Assembly (NCBI RefSeq): GCF_000166295.1
Contig: NC_017506.1
Coordinates: 2,852,001-2,916,000 of the forward strand
Origin: Marinobacter adhaerens HP15
Lineage (GTDB): Bacteria > Pseudomonadota > Gammaproteobacteria > Pseudomonadales > Oleiphilaceae
Reading direction: 5' to 3'
DNA length: 64,000 bases
The notes beneath the pieces were generated by a model, which ran no database searches, was not told where the DNA came from, and was given only the letters and a program-made list of their open reading frames with translations. The position numbers were made by a program, and so were the translations under genes. Below, one piece after another: positions 16,277 through 24,922 of this stretch (its first letter is position 1; every line of letters starts with the position of its first letter).

Positions 16277-18478
16277 ATGAGGCGTTTCAATATCGCCAGC
16301 ATTCCCGGCCGGATTATTACCGCCATTATTGCAGTCGCCTGCCTGGCCGGCAGCTATTACGCAATGACAACAGGTCTCGGCAAGCTCACCGAGGCCCGGC
16401 AACTGGAACGACTCCCGGATACGCCCGTCGGGGCCCTGACCACCGGGCCTTATGTGATCGCGGGAGAAATCACGGATCAGCTGGGAACTCTGGAAACGCC
16501 CTATTCCAAAACCGAAGCGGTCTACTACCGGTACAAACTGGAAGAGGAGTATCGCGACTCCGACGGTGATCTGCGTATCCGCACGCTGGATTCTGGAGCT
16601 CGGGGTCGCAATTTCCTGCTCAGGGACCAGACCGGCTCCGTCACTGTGGCAGCGGGCGGCAATCCTGACGCAGCGGAATGGATACTGGACCGAACCTATC
16701 GCCAACAGTCCGGCCGGCGAATCTATTCTGAGTGGGCGCTGGTTCCCGGCCACACAGCTCGGGTGATCGGCCAATACAGCAGCGAAAGCACATCGCTTAA
16801 CTTTGCTGGCCTCGAGGACTTCAGCCTGCCAGCCATGGTATCCAGGAACACCCTGGCCGCGGACAGTGGCGACCGGTTCTTCGAAGCTGCCATCCGCATT
16901 TCCATAGCAACGGGTCTGCTGGCCCTGGGCATCGCCCTGATACTTCCCCTTATCAGGATTCACCGGTTCTGGGTTTATGTGTTGGTGATGACTTTTGCGG
17001 TCTCTGGAACACTTTCGGTACTGGGCATCAACAAACTCCGGCAGGAATGGTCTGCCATCGCCAACTTGTATGAGGCCCGCTATCAAAAAATCGAGGAAAC
17101 AAGCGCCCGCTCACTGGTGCTAGCCGACGTCGCTGCTTTACAGCAACTGATCCGCCAGAGCACCAGTGGCTGGCTGGACCGTTGGATGTTCCGGAGCGTG
17201 GTCCAGAATCGCCTGCCAGTCCCCGAGCTTGACGAGCAGACCGCCAGTATTGCCCGATCCATTGTGGCCAGCCAGCCTGTTGGCCGATACCAGCATGCCT
17301 GGACCAGCCGAGGACTTGCAGTGGCAAGCATTATTGCCGCCCTGCTGCTGTTGTGGCTATCCATCCGCACCGTCAAGTTCAAGCGCCTGATCGAAGCGGT
17401 GCCCACCAGCAGCACCCGGGGACTCAGTTTTGGTCTATCGGAGCTCAAGGCGATGGTGGATGTCGATGATGAGCACCCTCCTCTCCGGGATCCACTGAAA
17501 AACGAGAAATGCGTGGCCTTCGATTACAAGGTGGAGGAAAAGCGTGGCTCCGGAAAAAACGAGAAATGGCGAGTCATTGAGCATCGGGAAGAACGAGCGC
17601 CTTTCTGGCTGGAGGACAGCGAGGGAAAGGTTCTGGTCCAGCCAGACGGTGCGAAGATCGAATATCCTCAGTACCATTCAGAGCGCCAGGGCGACAGGCG
17701 TTACACCGTTCGATTCCTCGATACCTTCGTGAACGTTTACTGCCTGGGCTTTGCCGGCCTGGATCGCGATCAGCCGGACCGGCTCACCATCCAGAAGGAC
17801 GAAGCCTCACCCTTCCTGATCAGCGGTAATGAAGAGGAAGACATTGTGCTGGACCGAGGGGCGCGGGGTTTCGCGGGCATCGCCCTGACACTCGGATTGT
17901 TCCTGTTCTCCACCACCGCACTGTTTGCTGCAGACGGTGGTTTCAGCCCGGACAACCTGATTCTGTCGGCTCTTACGGTACCGATCATCTTGCTCATCTA
18001 CACCGGAATACTGCACTACAACGACATTGTGTTCCTGAAAAACCGCGTGGATCGGGCAGCCGCCAATATCGACACCATTCTCCAGCAACGCCATGAGCTC
18101 TGGCCCAACCTGGAGAAAGTCGTCAAGGCGTCTCTGGCCCATGAAAAGCAACTGCTGAAGGCCATTGCCCAGTTACGCAGCGCAGACCCTGTCGAAATGA
18201 GCTCGAACGGGCAGGCAGACAAGTTGATGCAGTTTGAAAAGAAGGTAACAAATGCGCTTCAGGCCCGAATCGAGGGATACCCGGACCTGAAGAACAATGA
18301 GGTGATTCAGAAATTCATGTCGATCATGGCAGAGACGGAAAACTACCTGTCACTGCTGCGAAACAGCTTTACCGAGAGTGCCATGATCTACAACACGCGG
18401 ATCCAGTCGTTCCCGGACGTGATCCTGGCCAAGCTGTTCCGTTTTCGTGAAGCACCGCAGTTCAGTTCGGAAACCTGA
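16277..18478 (+). CDS. Membrane protein with two GIDE-like domains and a C-terminal LemA domain
   Basis: 733 residues from ATG 16277 (AAGGA ten bases upstream; a longer frame from 16064 overlaps ltaE and is rejected). Layout: TM helix 11-30, GIDE-like domain about 50-170, TM helices about 206-250, coiled region, TM helix about 345-363, second GIDE-like domain about 385-500, TM helices about 530-580, LemA domain 581-733 (NRVDRAAANIDTILQQRHE). GIDE is the intermembrane domain of eukaryotic MUL1/MAPL ligases; no RING finger is present here. LemA folds into a helical bundle. Function unknown; envelope stress is a guess. Confidence 0.8.
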   Translation: MRRFNIASIPGRIITAIIAVACLAGSYYAMTTGLGKLTEARQLERLPDTPVGALTTGPYVIAGEITDQLGTLETPYSKTEAVYYRYKLEEEYRDSDGDLRIRTLDSGARGRNFLLRDQTGSVTVAAGGNPDAAEWILDRTYRQQSGRRIYSEWALVPGHTARVIGQYSSESTSLNFAGLEDFSLPAMVSRNTLAADSGDRFFEAAIRISIATGLLALGIALILPLIRIHRFWVYVLVMTFAVSGTLSVLGINKLRQEWSAIANLYEARYQKIEETSARSLVLADVAALQQLIRQSTSGWLDRWMFRSVVQNRLPVPELDEQTASIARSIVASQPVGRYQHAWTSRGLAVASIIAALLLLWLSIRTVKFKRLIEAVPTSSTRGLSFGLSELKAMVDVDDEHPPLRDPLKNEKCVAFDYKVEEKRGSGKNEKWRVIEHREERAPFWLEDSEGKVLVQPDGAKIEYPQYHSERQGDRRYTVRFLDTFVNVYCLGFAGLDRDQPDRLTIQKDEASPFLISGNEEEDIVLDRGARGFAGIALTLGLFLFSTTALFAADGGFSPDNLILSALTVPIILLIYTGILHYNDIVFLKNRVDRAAANIDTILQQRHELWPNLEKVVKASLAHEKQLLKAIAQLRSADPVEMSSNGQADKLMQFEKKVTNALQARIEGYPDLKNNEVIQKFMSIMAETENYLSLLRNSFTESAMIYNTRIQSFPDVILAKLFRFREAPQFSSET

Positions 18479-18479
18479 A

Positions 18480-19178
18480 CTAGCCATTCAGGCCAAGGTG
18501 CTCGGCGTCCTGCTCGATGCAACGATCCAGCAGCGCCAGATAGTCCGCCTTGGCCTTCACCTTGGTTTCACGATGGGCGCGCATGTTCAGGGTTTTGAAA
18601 TGGAGCGCCAGTTCGGTAGCCCGCTCAACCAGCTTGTCCTGGGCAACCACCTCATCCAGGAAGCCCGCCTCTACGGCGCCTTCCGGATTGTATATTTCGG
18701 CATTCACTACGGAACGGTAGAAGTGAGCCGGCGCCAGCCGATGGCGGGCAATTTCAATCCCGGCATGGTGCATGGTCATGCCGATGGCCACTTCATTCAG
18801 GCCCAGTTTGAAGGGCCCCTCAATACCAATACGGTGATCCACTGACAGCAGAATAAACGCGCCCTTGGCAATGGCATGACCGCTACAGGCACCGATAATC
18901 GGCAACGGGAACGCCGCCAGACGGCGGGTAAAGGTGGAGCCGGTCTTGACCAGCGCAGCTGCCTCTTTCGGCCCCTTCTGCATTTCTTTCAGGTCATATC
19001 CGGCAGAGAACACGCCTGGCTGGCCGGTCAGGATCACAACGGCCTTATCCTGCTCTGCCTGATCCAGCGCGGCATTGAGCCCCTCGAAAACTTCCTGGCT
19101 CAGGGCATTGGCCTTGCCATTGCTGATGGCAATCGTCGCAACACCGTCTTTCAAATCATAACTTACCAGATCAGTCAC
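18480..19178 (-). CDS. Crotonase (enoyl-CoA hydratase/isomerase) family protein
   Basis: 232 residues, slightly shorter than a typical hydratase. The oxyanion-hole strand FSAGYDLKEM (about 57-66) and GHAIAKGAFILLSVDHRIG are present, but the second glycine-rich loop is changed (AIAKGAF), and the usual PGxGG after the NEVAIGM strand reads TMHHAGI. The exact reaction cannot be assigned; isomerase or hydrolase are as likely as hydratase. It converges on the GIDE-LemA gene with a single base between. The 219 bases upstream, up to the next gene, show no gene. Confidence 0.85.
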   Translation of the reverse strand: MTDLVSYDLKDGVATIAISNGKANALSQEVFEGLNAALDQAEQDKAVVILTGQPGVFSAGYDLKEMQKGPKEAAALVKTGSTFTRRLAAFPLPIIGACSGHAIAKGAFILLSVDHRIGIEGPFKLGLNEVAIGMTMHHAGIEIARHRLAPAHFYRSVVNAEIYNPEGAVEAGFLDEVVAQDKLVERATELALHFKTLNMRAHRETKVKAKADYLALLDRCIEQDAEHLGLNG

Positions 19179-19397
19179 CTGTTCTACCTCTCTACCGGAA
19201 TTAAAGTGAGCGTTTGTTTACTTCAGTGGGCCTGATTGTGTGTTACGCGGGGCCGAGTTTCAATATCAGATGGTCATGTCGCTATGACAGGACCGGGAAT
19301 GGACTCAATACATTGGCCGGTACGGTCGCAAAGCGAACATTCGATGGCATGCCCTAGCGAAAGCGATTCCCGTCGACTTTCTCGGCGTAACAGTCCG

Positions 19398-20297
19398 TCA
19401 AAGACTTCGCCAACGGTGAGTAAAGAAATCCAGGAACACTTGAATACGTGACGCCAACGTGGTGTTTCGGTAGTAAACCGCGTTGACCAACTCTCTCGGG
19501 TTTGGGCGGGCAACGTAATCATCTAGCATTTCCACCAAGCTTCCCTTCCCGAGATCCTCGGCAATCATGAAACGAGAGAGATAGGCTATGCCGTTGCCTT
19601 GCAGGCAAAGTTGGCGAACAGCTTCACCACTACTCGCTCGAATCGTCGGTCTCACCCTCATTCCCTCGCCCAGATGCCAAAAATTCAACGACTCGGGAGC
19701 GGTAAAACCAATGATGTCGTGTTCTTGGAGGTCGGCAGGCGAGTCACAATCACCTTTACGTTTCAGATACTCCGGTGATGCAACCACTGACAGTGGGGAA
19801 CGACCGAGTACCCGGGCGTGCAGAGTTGAGTCATCCAGGGGGCCGATCCGTATTGCAATGTCGATCCGGCGTTCCAGAAGATCCACGATCTGGTCACTGG
19901 CCGTCAGTTCGAGCTCAATGTCCGGATAGGCCGCCCTGAATTCCCTCACGTGCGGAACGATCTGATGCAACAGGAACGGATTTGCGGCATCTACCCTTAA
20001 CCGTCCGGCTGGCCGTTGCTTGCGAATGGCTAGCTGCTCCTCAGCTTCCTCAAGCGCCGCCAAACCACCCCGCACCGTCTCTACAAACAAATGCCCTTCC
20101 TCTGTCAGCGCCACCTTACGAGTCGTTCGATTCAAAAGTGTGGTGTTCAAGGACGCCTCTAAACGAGTAACAGCTCGGGAAACCCGAGTCACGGACACCT
20201 CCAGCTGCTCCGCCGCGCCACTGAAGCTGCCACTGTCCACCACAGAGAGCAGGAAATGGAGATCGTCCGAACGGCTTTTCATTTTCATTTTCCGCAA
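19398..20297 (-). CDS. LysR family transcriptional regulator
   Basis: About 299 residues; starts at M1, M4 or M6 cannot be separated. Winged helix near 10-68 (SVVDSGSFSGAAEQLEVSVT, RLEASLNTTLLNRTTRKVAL), then a periplasmic-binding-type effector domain with DIAIRIGPLDDS and SPLSVVASPEYL. It belongs to the large CrgA-like group that often controls a divergent efflux or oxidoreductase gene. Here it is divergent from an MFS carrier 85 bases away, the likely target. Confidence 0.9.
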   Translation of the reverse strand: MRKMKMKSRSDDLHFLLSVVDSGSFSGAAEQLEVSVTRVSRAVTRLEASLNTTLLNRTTRKVALTEEGHLFVETVRGGLAALEEAEEQLAIRKQRPAGRLRVDAANPFLLHQIVPHVREFRAAYPDIELELTASDQIVDLLERRIDIAIRIGPLDDSTLHARVLGRSPLSVVASPEYLKRKGDCDSPADLQEHDIIGFTAPESLNFWHLGEGMRVRPTIRASSGEAVRQLCLQGNGIAYLSRFMIAEDLGKGSLVEMLDDYVARPNPRELVNAVYYRNTTLASRIQVFLDFFTHRWRSL

Positions 20298-20382
20298 AAG
20301 TTATTTTCAGAAAGCACTGTTTATCGCAAAAGTATGAAAGACCACACTAGGCAGCGTCAATCAACTCCAATGGAGATACGTT

Positions 20383-21555
20383 ATGCCTATTGCATTATTT
20401 GCGCTGACATTAAGCGCCTTTGCAATCGGGACCACCGAATTCGTGATTGTCGGTCTGGTCCCGACCATCGCCCAAGATTTGGGCGTTACCCTGCCTTCAG
20501 CCGGCCTCTTGGTCAGCTTGTATGCCCTTGGTGTCGCCGTTGGCGCGCCTGTCCTTACTGCACTAACAGGACGCTGGAATCGGAAGTGGGTTCTGCTGTC
20601 CCTTATGAGTCTTTTCATCATCGGTAATGTGCTTGCCTGGATGGCCCCGAATTACGCCTCTCTGATGACCGCTCGAATCCTGACGGGGCTCGCCCACGGT
20701 GTGTTCTTCTCGATTGGCTCAACGATTGCGACCAGTCTTGTTTCAAAAGACAAGGAGGCCAGCGCAATAGCCATCATGTTTACCGGTCTGACGGTGGCTC
20801 TGGTTACAGGCGTTCCTCTGGGCACGTTTATTGGGCAAACGTTTGGCTGGCGCGCAACCTTCCTGACCGTGGCTGCGCTTGGCGCAATCGCTCTGGTCGG
20901 CAGCGCCTTGCTTGTGCCCAAAAACCTGAAGCAATCTGCTCCAGCGACACTGCGCCAACAGCTTGAGGTTATTACACATCCCAGACTGCTGCTCGTGTAC
21001 GCAATGACCGCAGTCGGCTATGGCGGCACCTTCACGGCATTCACCTACCTCACGCCAATTCTGCAGGATGTCACCGGGTTTGCTTCTGGCGTCGTCAGTA
21101 TCTTGCTGCTGGTTTATGGCGTGTCCGTAGCAACCGGCAACATCTGGGGAGGCAAGTTGGCAGACCGCCTTGGGCCAACCTCAGCCCTGTACATCATCTT
21201 TGGCGGCCTCGCAGCGATCCTGTTTGCGCTCACATTCAGCGCCTACAACCCCATTGCAGCCGTCATCACGTTACTGGTTTGGGGCGCCTTTGCGTTCGGT
21301 AATGTGCCTGGGTTGCAGGTCTATGTCGTGCAGTTGGCCGAGCGATTCACCCCACATTCGGTAGACGTAGCATCGGGCTTGAATATCGCGGCCTTCAACA
21401 TCGGCATCGCAGGTGGCGCGTGGCTTGGCGGCTACGTAGTCGAGGGCATGGGCTTGATGAATACGCCCTGGATCGGCGGCGTCATCGTTCTCAGTGCGCT
21501 TCTCCTGACACGGTTTTCCGCCTCGCTGGACAACCGTCAAACAGCAACAGCATAA
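20383..21555 (+). CDS. MFS transporter, YdhP/AraJ-like
   Basis: 390 residues, 12 predicted helices. The N-terminus ALTLSAFAIGTTEFVIVGLV and the loop TGRWNRKWVL are typical of the DHA1 group with YdhP, AraJ and chloramphenicol or sugar exporters. Likely a proton-driven efflux pump in the inner membrane; the substrate is unknown. The ATG is the first of the frame with GGAGATACGTT ahead. Likely regulated by the divergent LysR protein. A hairpin lies ten bases after the stop. Confidence 0.9.
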   Translation: MPIALFALTLSAFAIGTTEFVIVGLVPTIAQDLGVTLPSAGLLVSLYALGVAVGAPVLTALTGRWNRKWVLLSLMSLFIIGNVLAWMAPNYASLMTARILTGLAHGVFFSIGSTIATSLVSKDKEASAIAIMFTGLTVALVTGVPLGTFIGQTFGWRATFLTVAALGAIALVGSALLVPKNLKQSAPATLRQQLEVITHPRLLLVYAMTAVGYGGTFTAFTYLTPILQDVTGFASGVVSILLLVYGVSVATGNIWGGKLADRLGPTSALYIIFGGLAAILFALTFSAYNPIAAVITLLVWGAFAFGNVPGLQVYVVQLAERFTPHSVDVASGLNIAAFNIGIAGGAWLGGYVVEGMGLMNTPWIGGVIVLSALLLTRFSASLDNRQTATA

Positions 21556-21564
21556 GATGTGAGA

Positions 21565-21584
21565 GGCCTCCCGAGAGGGAGGCC
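21565..21584 (+). terminator. Hairpin after the MFS gene
   Basis: GGCCTCCC (21565-21572) pairs with GGGAGGCC (21577-21584) around a GAGA tetraloop. The downstream GGTTCTTC is only moderately U-rich. It lies between convergent genes and probably ends the MFS transcript; a termination role is inferred. Confidence 0.65.
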
Positions 21585-21613
21585 CAGGTTCTTCAAACCT
21601 GGCGCTAACTCTC

Positions 21614-22189
21614 TCAGTTTGGAAGATGCTTTTTTCTCTGTCTCAACATGTACATGTAAATCTTGATTGCGGGAATCGAGTAACAGGCCAAGAAAGCCAG
21701 GAACAGCCAGACTGGAGACTCTGAGTATCTCAGTAAAATTTTCCAGACAATGATGTTCTCAAGAGACATGCCCAATGGGTAAAGCACAATGAAAGAGTTG
21801 TAGCGCAACCAAGCAAGCAGCTTGCTCGCTTTTCTGATGTAGTAGAGATAGCGTATTCCGTCTGCTAACGCCCATACCATTGCCAGGAAAACCGCTATCC
21901 AAAGAGGCCCAACGGACATAAACACAAACAAAGCAAAAGTGACTGCCAGCCTTGCGCTTACCTGAGCAACGCTCGCTGCCACTTGTGAGCTAATCCCGCG
22001 TTTGATTGCCGATAAGACTTCAGTAATTGCTCCGAACTGGGATAGAGCAACCACATAAATCAGTTGAGTGACAGAGAGGTGGCCCAGGGCAACGGTCAGG
22101 CCAACAAACAGAATGGAAACCTGCAAACACAATTGAATGAGGTTGTATTGGGAACTCAATGAATTGTGCCCGACACTTTGTACGCCCAC
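21614..22189 (-). CDS. HACD/PTPLA-like 3-hydroxyacyl-CoA dehydratase homologue
   Basis: 191 residues from a GTG start with GGGAAAAGG just upstream. Six predicted helices and the signature of the eukaryotic very-long-chain 3-hydroxyacyl-CoA dehydratases (yeast Phs1, human HACD1-4): YNLIQ near the start, then RYLYY, WLRYNSFIVLYPLGMSLE. Tyr137 and Glu144 have the same seven-residue spacing as the catalytic Tyr149/Glu156 of Phs1. The reaction would be dehydration of 3-hydroxyacyl thioesters in the membrane. The DNA is more AT-rich (about 40-52% GC in sampled lines) than its neighbours, which suggests transfer. Convergent with the MFS gene, divergent from nothing; rsgA lies upstream. Confidence 0.82.
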   Translation of the reverse strand: MGVQSVGHNSLSSQYNLIQLCLQVSILFVGLTVALGHLSVTQLIYVVALSQFGAITEVLSAIKRGISSQVAASVAQVSARLAVTFALFVFMSVGPLWIAVFLAMVWALADGIRYLYYIRKASKLLAWLRYNSFIVLYPLGMSLENIIVWKILLRYSESPVWLFLAFLACYSIPAIKIYMYMLRQRKKHLPN

Positions 22190-22278
22190 CCTTTTCCCTT
22201 CTCGATTGCAGATACTCAGCCTGTAAAAAAGACCTCAGGATAATACATGTCCAAGTCGCATGTGCCGTAGGTGGGTCG

Positions 22279-23328
22279 TTATCGGTGCTTTCGTTTTATA
22301 TCTATTCCACTTTTTACGGCTTTCGCGAAAGCTCTTCCTTGCGCACGTTTCTCTGCCAAGGTTGCCGTCGCCAGATTATTCTCACGCTGTAATTTTTTAT
22401 AGTTAGCCAGCCGGCGAGGGTCGAGTTTATTTTCCTCTATTGCTTGAAGTACGGCGCAACCGGGTTCCGTCTCGTGTTGGCAGTCAGCGAACCGGCATTC
22501 CTCTGCCATTTTTGCAATATCCTCAAAAACGGCTCCGATTGACTGATCAATATCCGCTACCCGGAGTTCTCGCATTCCGGGAACATCAACAAGAAGCCCT
22601 CCGGACGGCAGAATGTGCAATTCACGATGAGTTGTCGTGTGGCGACCTTTTTTATCGTCCTCGCGAATGTCATTCGTGGCAGTGAGCATTTGCTCTGCCA
22701 AGGTATTCACGAGCGTCGACTTACCAACGCCGGAAGAGCCAACAAGTGCCACAGTAGAGTGCTTATCAATCCACGAACGAACGCCATCGAGAGTTGAGGC
22801 ATCCAGGGTGTTCGCCGTTTCAACAGGTATTCCCGCCTGTGTGTTGCGGGCTCGACGAACGTAGTCGTCCACATCGTCAACGAGGTCGGCTTTTGTAAGA
22901 ACGATAACGGGCATTGCCCCGGCTTCCGCACACAAGGTGAGATATCGTTCCAGGCGGGATTCCTTAAACTCCTCATTGCAGGAGCTAACGATAAAAAGCA
23001 CATCAATGTTCGCAGCAATGGGCTGAATCTCATGATTGGTGCCCGCCCCAATGCGCTTGAACAGAGTTTTGCGCTCAAGGACTTGCTCTATCCGCGAAAG
23101 TGACTCATCCAGGATTACCCAGTCGCCGACTGTCGGTCTATCAAGAGCTGATGACTGCCGTAAACCAGACGCGATTTCCACCCTCCCCTCACCGGAACCG
23201 GTGAAAACCGTATAGTTGGAACGCTGAACTGATGTCACGCGGCCGAGGCGGTGCTGCAGCAGACCGAGGTCGGGCAGTTGTTGGATGAAGAAAGGAACGA
23301 GCCCCAAGCTCTCTAAAAGGTCACTCAT
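22279..23328 (-). CDS. rsgA: RsgA, small-subunit ribosome biogenesis GTPase
   Basis: 349 residues. Circularly permuted GTPase order: OB domain (about 30-95), G4 TKAD (about 155), G1 GSSGVGKST (about 205-213), G3 DVPGMRE, then a zinc-binding tail with ECRFADCQHETEPGC. It releases from the 30S subunit after GTP hydrolysis during maturation. AGGA precedes the start. It has no usual partner (orn or psd) beside it, and the local base composition is lower in GC than in the flanks, so it may be a second, YjeQ-like copy rather than the housekeeping one. Confidence 0.9.
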   Translation of the reverse strand: MSDLLESLGLVPFFIQQLPDLGLLQHRLGRVTSVQRSNYTVFTGSGEGRVEIASGLRQSSALDRPTVGDWVILDESLSRIEQVLERKTLFKRIGAGTNHEIQPIAANIDVLFIVSSCNEEFKESRLERYLTLCAEAGAMPVIVLTKADLVDDVDDYVRRARNTQAGIPVETANTLDASTLDGVRSWIDKHSTVALVGSSGVGKSTLVNTLAEQMLTATNDIREDDKKGRHTTTHRELHILPSGGLLVDVPGMRELRVADIDQSIGAVFEDIAKMAEECRFADCQHETEPGCAVLQAIEENKLDPRRLANYKKLQRENNLATATLAEKRAQGRAFAKAVKSGIDIKRKHR

Positions 23329-23433
23329 AGTAATTGTCCTGGATGCGGTTCGATCCCAATGCGGACCCTCCGCTACAACGATTGGCGTACCGCTTCAGTG
23401 CCTCGCGTATGGACAAATCCACCGTCAATCTCT

Positions 23434-24150
23434 TCAACGATCCGGCCGCGGCAATTTGGGTAGCATGGCTTCTACGTCAATCGTGTAGGTAGAGAAAAAA
23501 GCTTCCGCCGCTTCAATTAAAGCAGTCTCGTTGTTGAGTATCCCGAGATAGACCGGCCACTCGGCGTCTACCAGTTCCGTGCGGTAAAGCTCCGGATCGA
23601 CGTCCCCCAGCTGTGCAAGAAACCGGAACTCCGTTTCGTTCATGACAATGTAATCGCAGCGTTTGTGCAGAAACATTTGCAGCATCTGCTCGGCGTTGTA
23701 CGCGTCATGGCGCACCAGCTGGCTCCCGATCCGCCGCTCGAGCCGATCACTGTAGACAAACCATCTGCGAAGACAAATGCCTCCCTTGAGGTCATTGAAG
23801 GAGTCCGGTTGCCGGCCAGGTTGCGCGAAGACGCGATCACGCCAGGTCAACAGTGGCCCTACGGCGTGCATTCGATCCGGCAATGGCATCCATAACGGGT
23901 TGGCGAAAACCGCGTTGGCTAGCCCTCGCTCCAGAGCCCAGGGCTGGCGTTTGCGCGCCATCGGGAGGAAATCGGCGGCGACACCGGTCTGAAGGGTGAA
24001 TTCATTGATCACCTCGACCAGAATGCCCTCGTTGAGGTCGTTGCCGTAATAAAACGGCAGAAAGCCTTCGTCCGACCCCATAATCTTGAGCGTTTGGGAA
24101 GAAGCTGGGAGGAGCCAGAATGCCACGATGATAAACAGGACTACTCTCAT
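23434..24150 (-). CDS. Periplasmic solute-binding protein, family 3-like
   Basis: 238 residues with a signal peptide (MRVVLFIIVAFWLLPASSQ, cleavage near 19). The rest resembles the SBP_bac_3 fold seen in orphan amino-acid-binding or sensor proteins: LKIMGSDEGFLPFYYGND, an N-lobe with GILVEVINEF, and a late YIVMNETEFRFL. No transporter genes adjoin it, so it may be an orphan binding protein feeding a sensor. The ligand is unknown. Confidence 0.75.
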   Translation of the reverse strand: MRVVLFIIVAFWLLPASSQTLKIMGSDEGFLPFYYGNDLNEGILVEVINEFTLQTGVAADFLPMARKRQPWALERGLANAVFANPLWMPLPDRMHAVGPLLTWRDRVFAQPGRQPDSFNDLKGGICLRRWFVYSDRLERRIGSQLVRHDAYNAEQMLQMFLHKRCDYIVMNETEFRFLAQLGDVDPELYRTELVDAEWPVYLGILNNETALIEAAEAFFSTYTIDVEAMLPKLPRPDR

Positions 24151-24283
24151 TCGGTCCTCGGTGGAGTGATCACTCGGATAAAGCGGTCGCTTGCCCGACT
24201 ATGCCTTGCTCGGTACAGACAGTTTGGCTTGAATTCTGGCCACACGCCAAGAAAAAGTCGACATCGCTGCAACGTCAGCTTTA

Positions 24284-24312
24284 CCCACAAAAACTGTGGA
24301 TAACTTTGTGGG
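24284..24312. repeat. Inverted repeat around a perfect DnaA box
   Basis: CCCACAAA (24284-24291) and TTTGTGGG (24305-24312) are exact inverted repeats. Between them TGTGGATAA (24295-24303) is the complement of the DnaA box TTATCCACA. A second exact TTATCCACA lies at 24784-24792 inside trxC. Two boxes do not make an origin; chance or a DnaA-titration site are both possible. The rest of 24151-24407 holds only weak stems (such as 24337-24352) and no gene. Confidence 0.5.
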
Positions 24313-24407
24313 AACAGCTCGGATAGGTGTCTTCAGCCCTGCAATGGCAGGGCCTCAGCAATTGTGGCGTTTTAATGACCGGCCAGCGAATAAATGGCCT
24401 TATCAGG

Positions 24408-24848
24408 CTAGCGAATACCCTTGGACTGCAGCCACTGACTGATCTGCGCCTGATTCATGGCGCCGCTCTGGCGGGCGACTTCCCGGCCATTCTGAAACAG
24501 GATCATGGTAGGGATGCTGCGAATGCCAAACTGGCCGGCCGGGCCCTGGGCCTGTTCGGTATTGAGCTTGGCAAAGCGTACCTTGCCCCGCCAGTCTTTA
24601 GCAGCCTGCTCGAACTGGGGCGCCATCATTTTGCAGGGGCCACACCAGCTTGCCCAGAAGTCCACCAATACCGGCACATCACTGCGCCCTGTATGGGCAG
24701 CAAAGCTCTGGTCCGTAAGTTCCAGGACCTGATCCGGCCACAATGGCTGTTTGCAGGCACCGCAATTGCCGCCCGCTGACAGTTTATCCACAGGTACGCG
24801 ATTAACCTTGTGACAGTGGGGACAGACCAGGTGTCGGATGTCAGTCAT
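24408..24848 (-). CDS. trxC: Thioredoxin 2 (TrxC)
   Basis: 146 residues. An N-terminal zinc ribbon (CPHC at about 9-12, CGAC at about 29-32) precedes a thioredoxin fold with the redox site WCGPC (about 68-72) and cis-proline in SIPTM. This zinc-ribbon plus thioredoxin layout defines TrxC, a cytosolic disulfide reductase linked to oxidative stress. No OxyR site is evident. A GGCCA/TGGCC stem just after the stop (about 24379-24397 region) may end the transcript. Confidence 0.95.
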   Translation of the reverse strand: MTDIRHLVCPHCHKVNRVPVDKLSAGGNCGACKQPLWPDQVLELTDQSFAAHTGRSDVPVLVDFWASWCGPCKMMAPQFEQAAKDWRGKVRFAKLNTEQAQGPAGQFGIRSIPTMILFQNGREVARQSGAMNQAQISQWLQSKGIR

Positions 24849-24922
24849 GATTAATTACCTTCAGGTTGTATACTGAAATAGATGATCTGGGCAGACGAAA
24901 AGAAATCAAGCTGGGGTTCAGG

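Noticed and set aside
19179..19397. A small gene in the gap between crotonase and LysR (for example 19236-19451 plus)
   Set aside because: No RBS or similarity, and the frame overlaps the well-supported LysR end.
24284..24792. A replication origin based on two DnaA boxes
   Set aside because: Only two boxes, no AT-rich unwinding region and no dnaA, gidA or parAB genes nearby.
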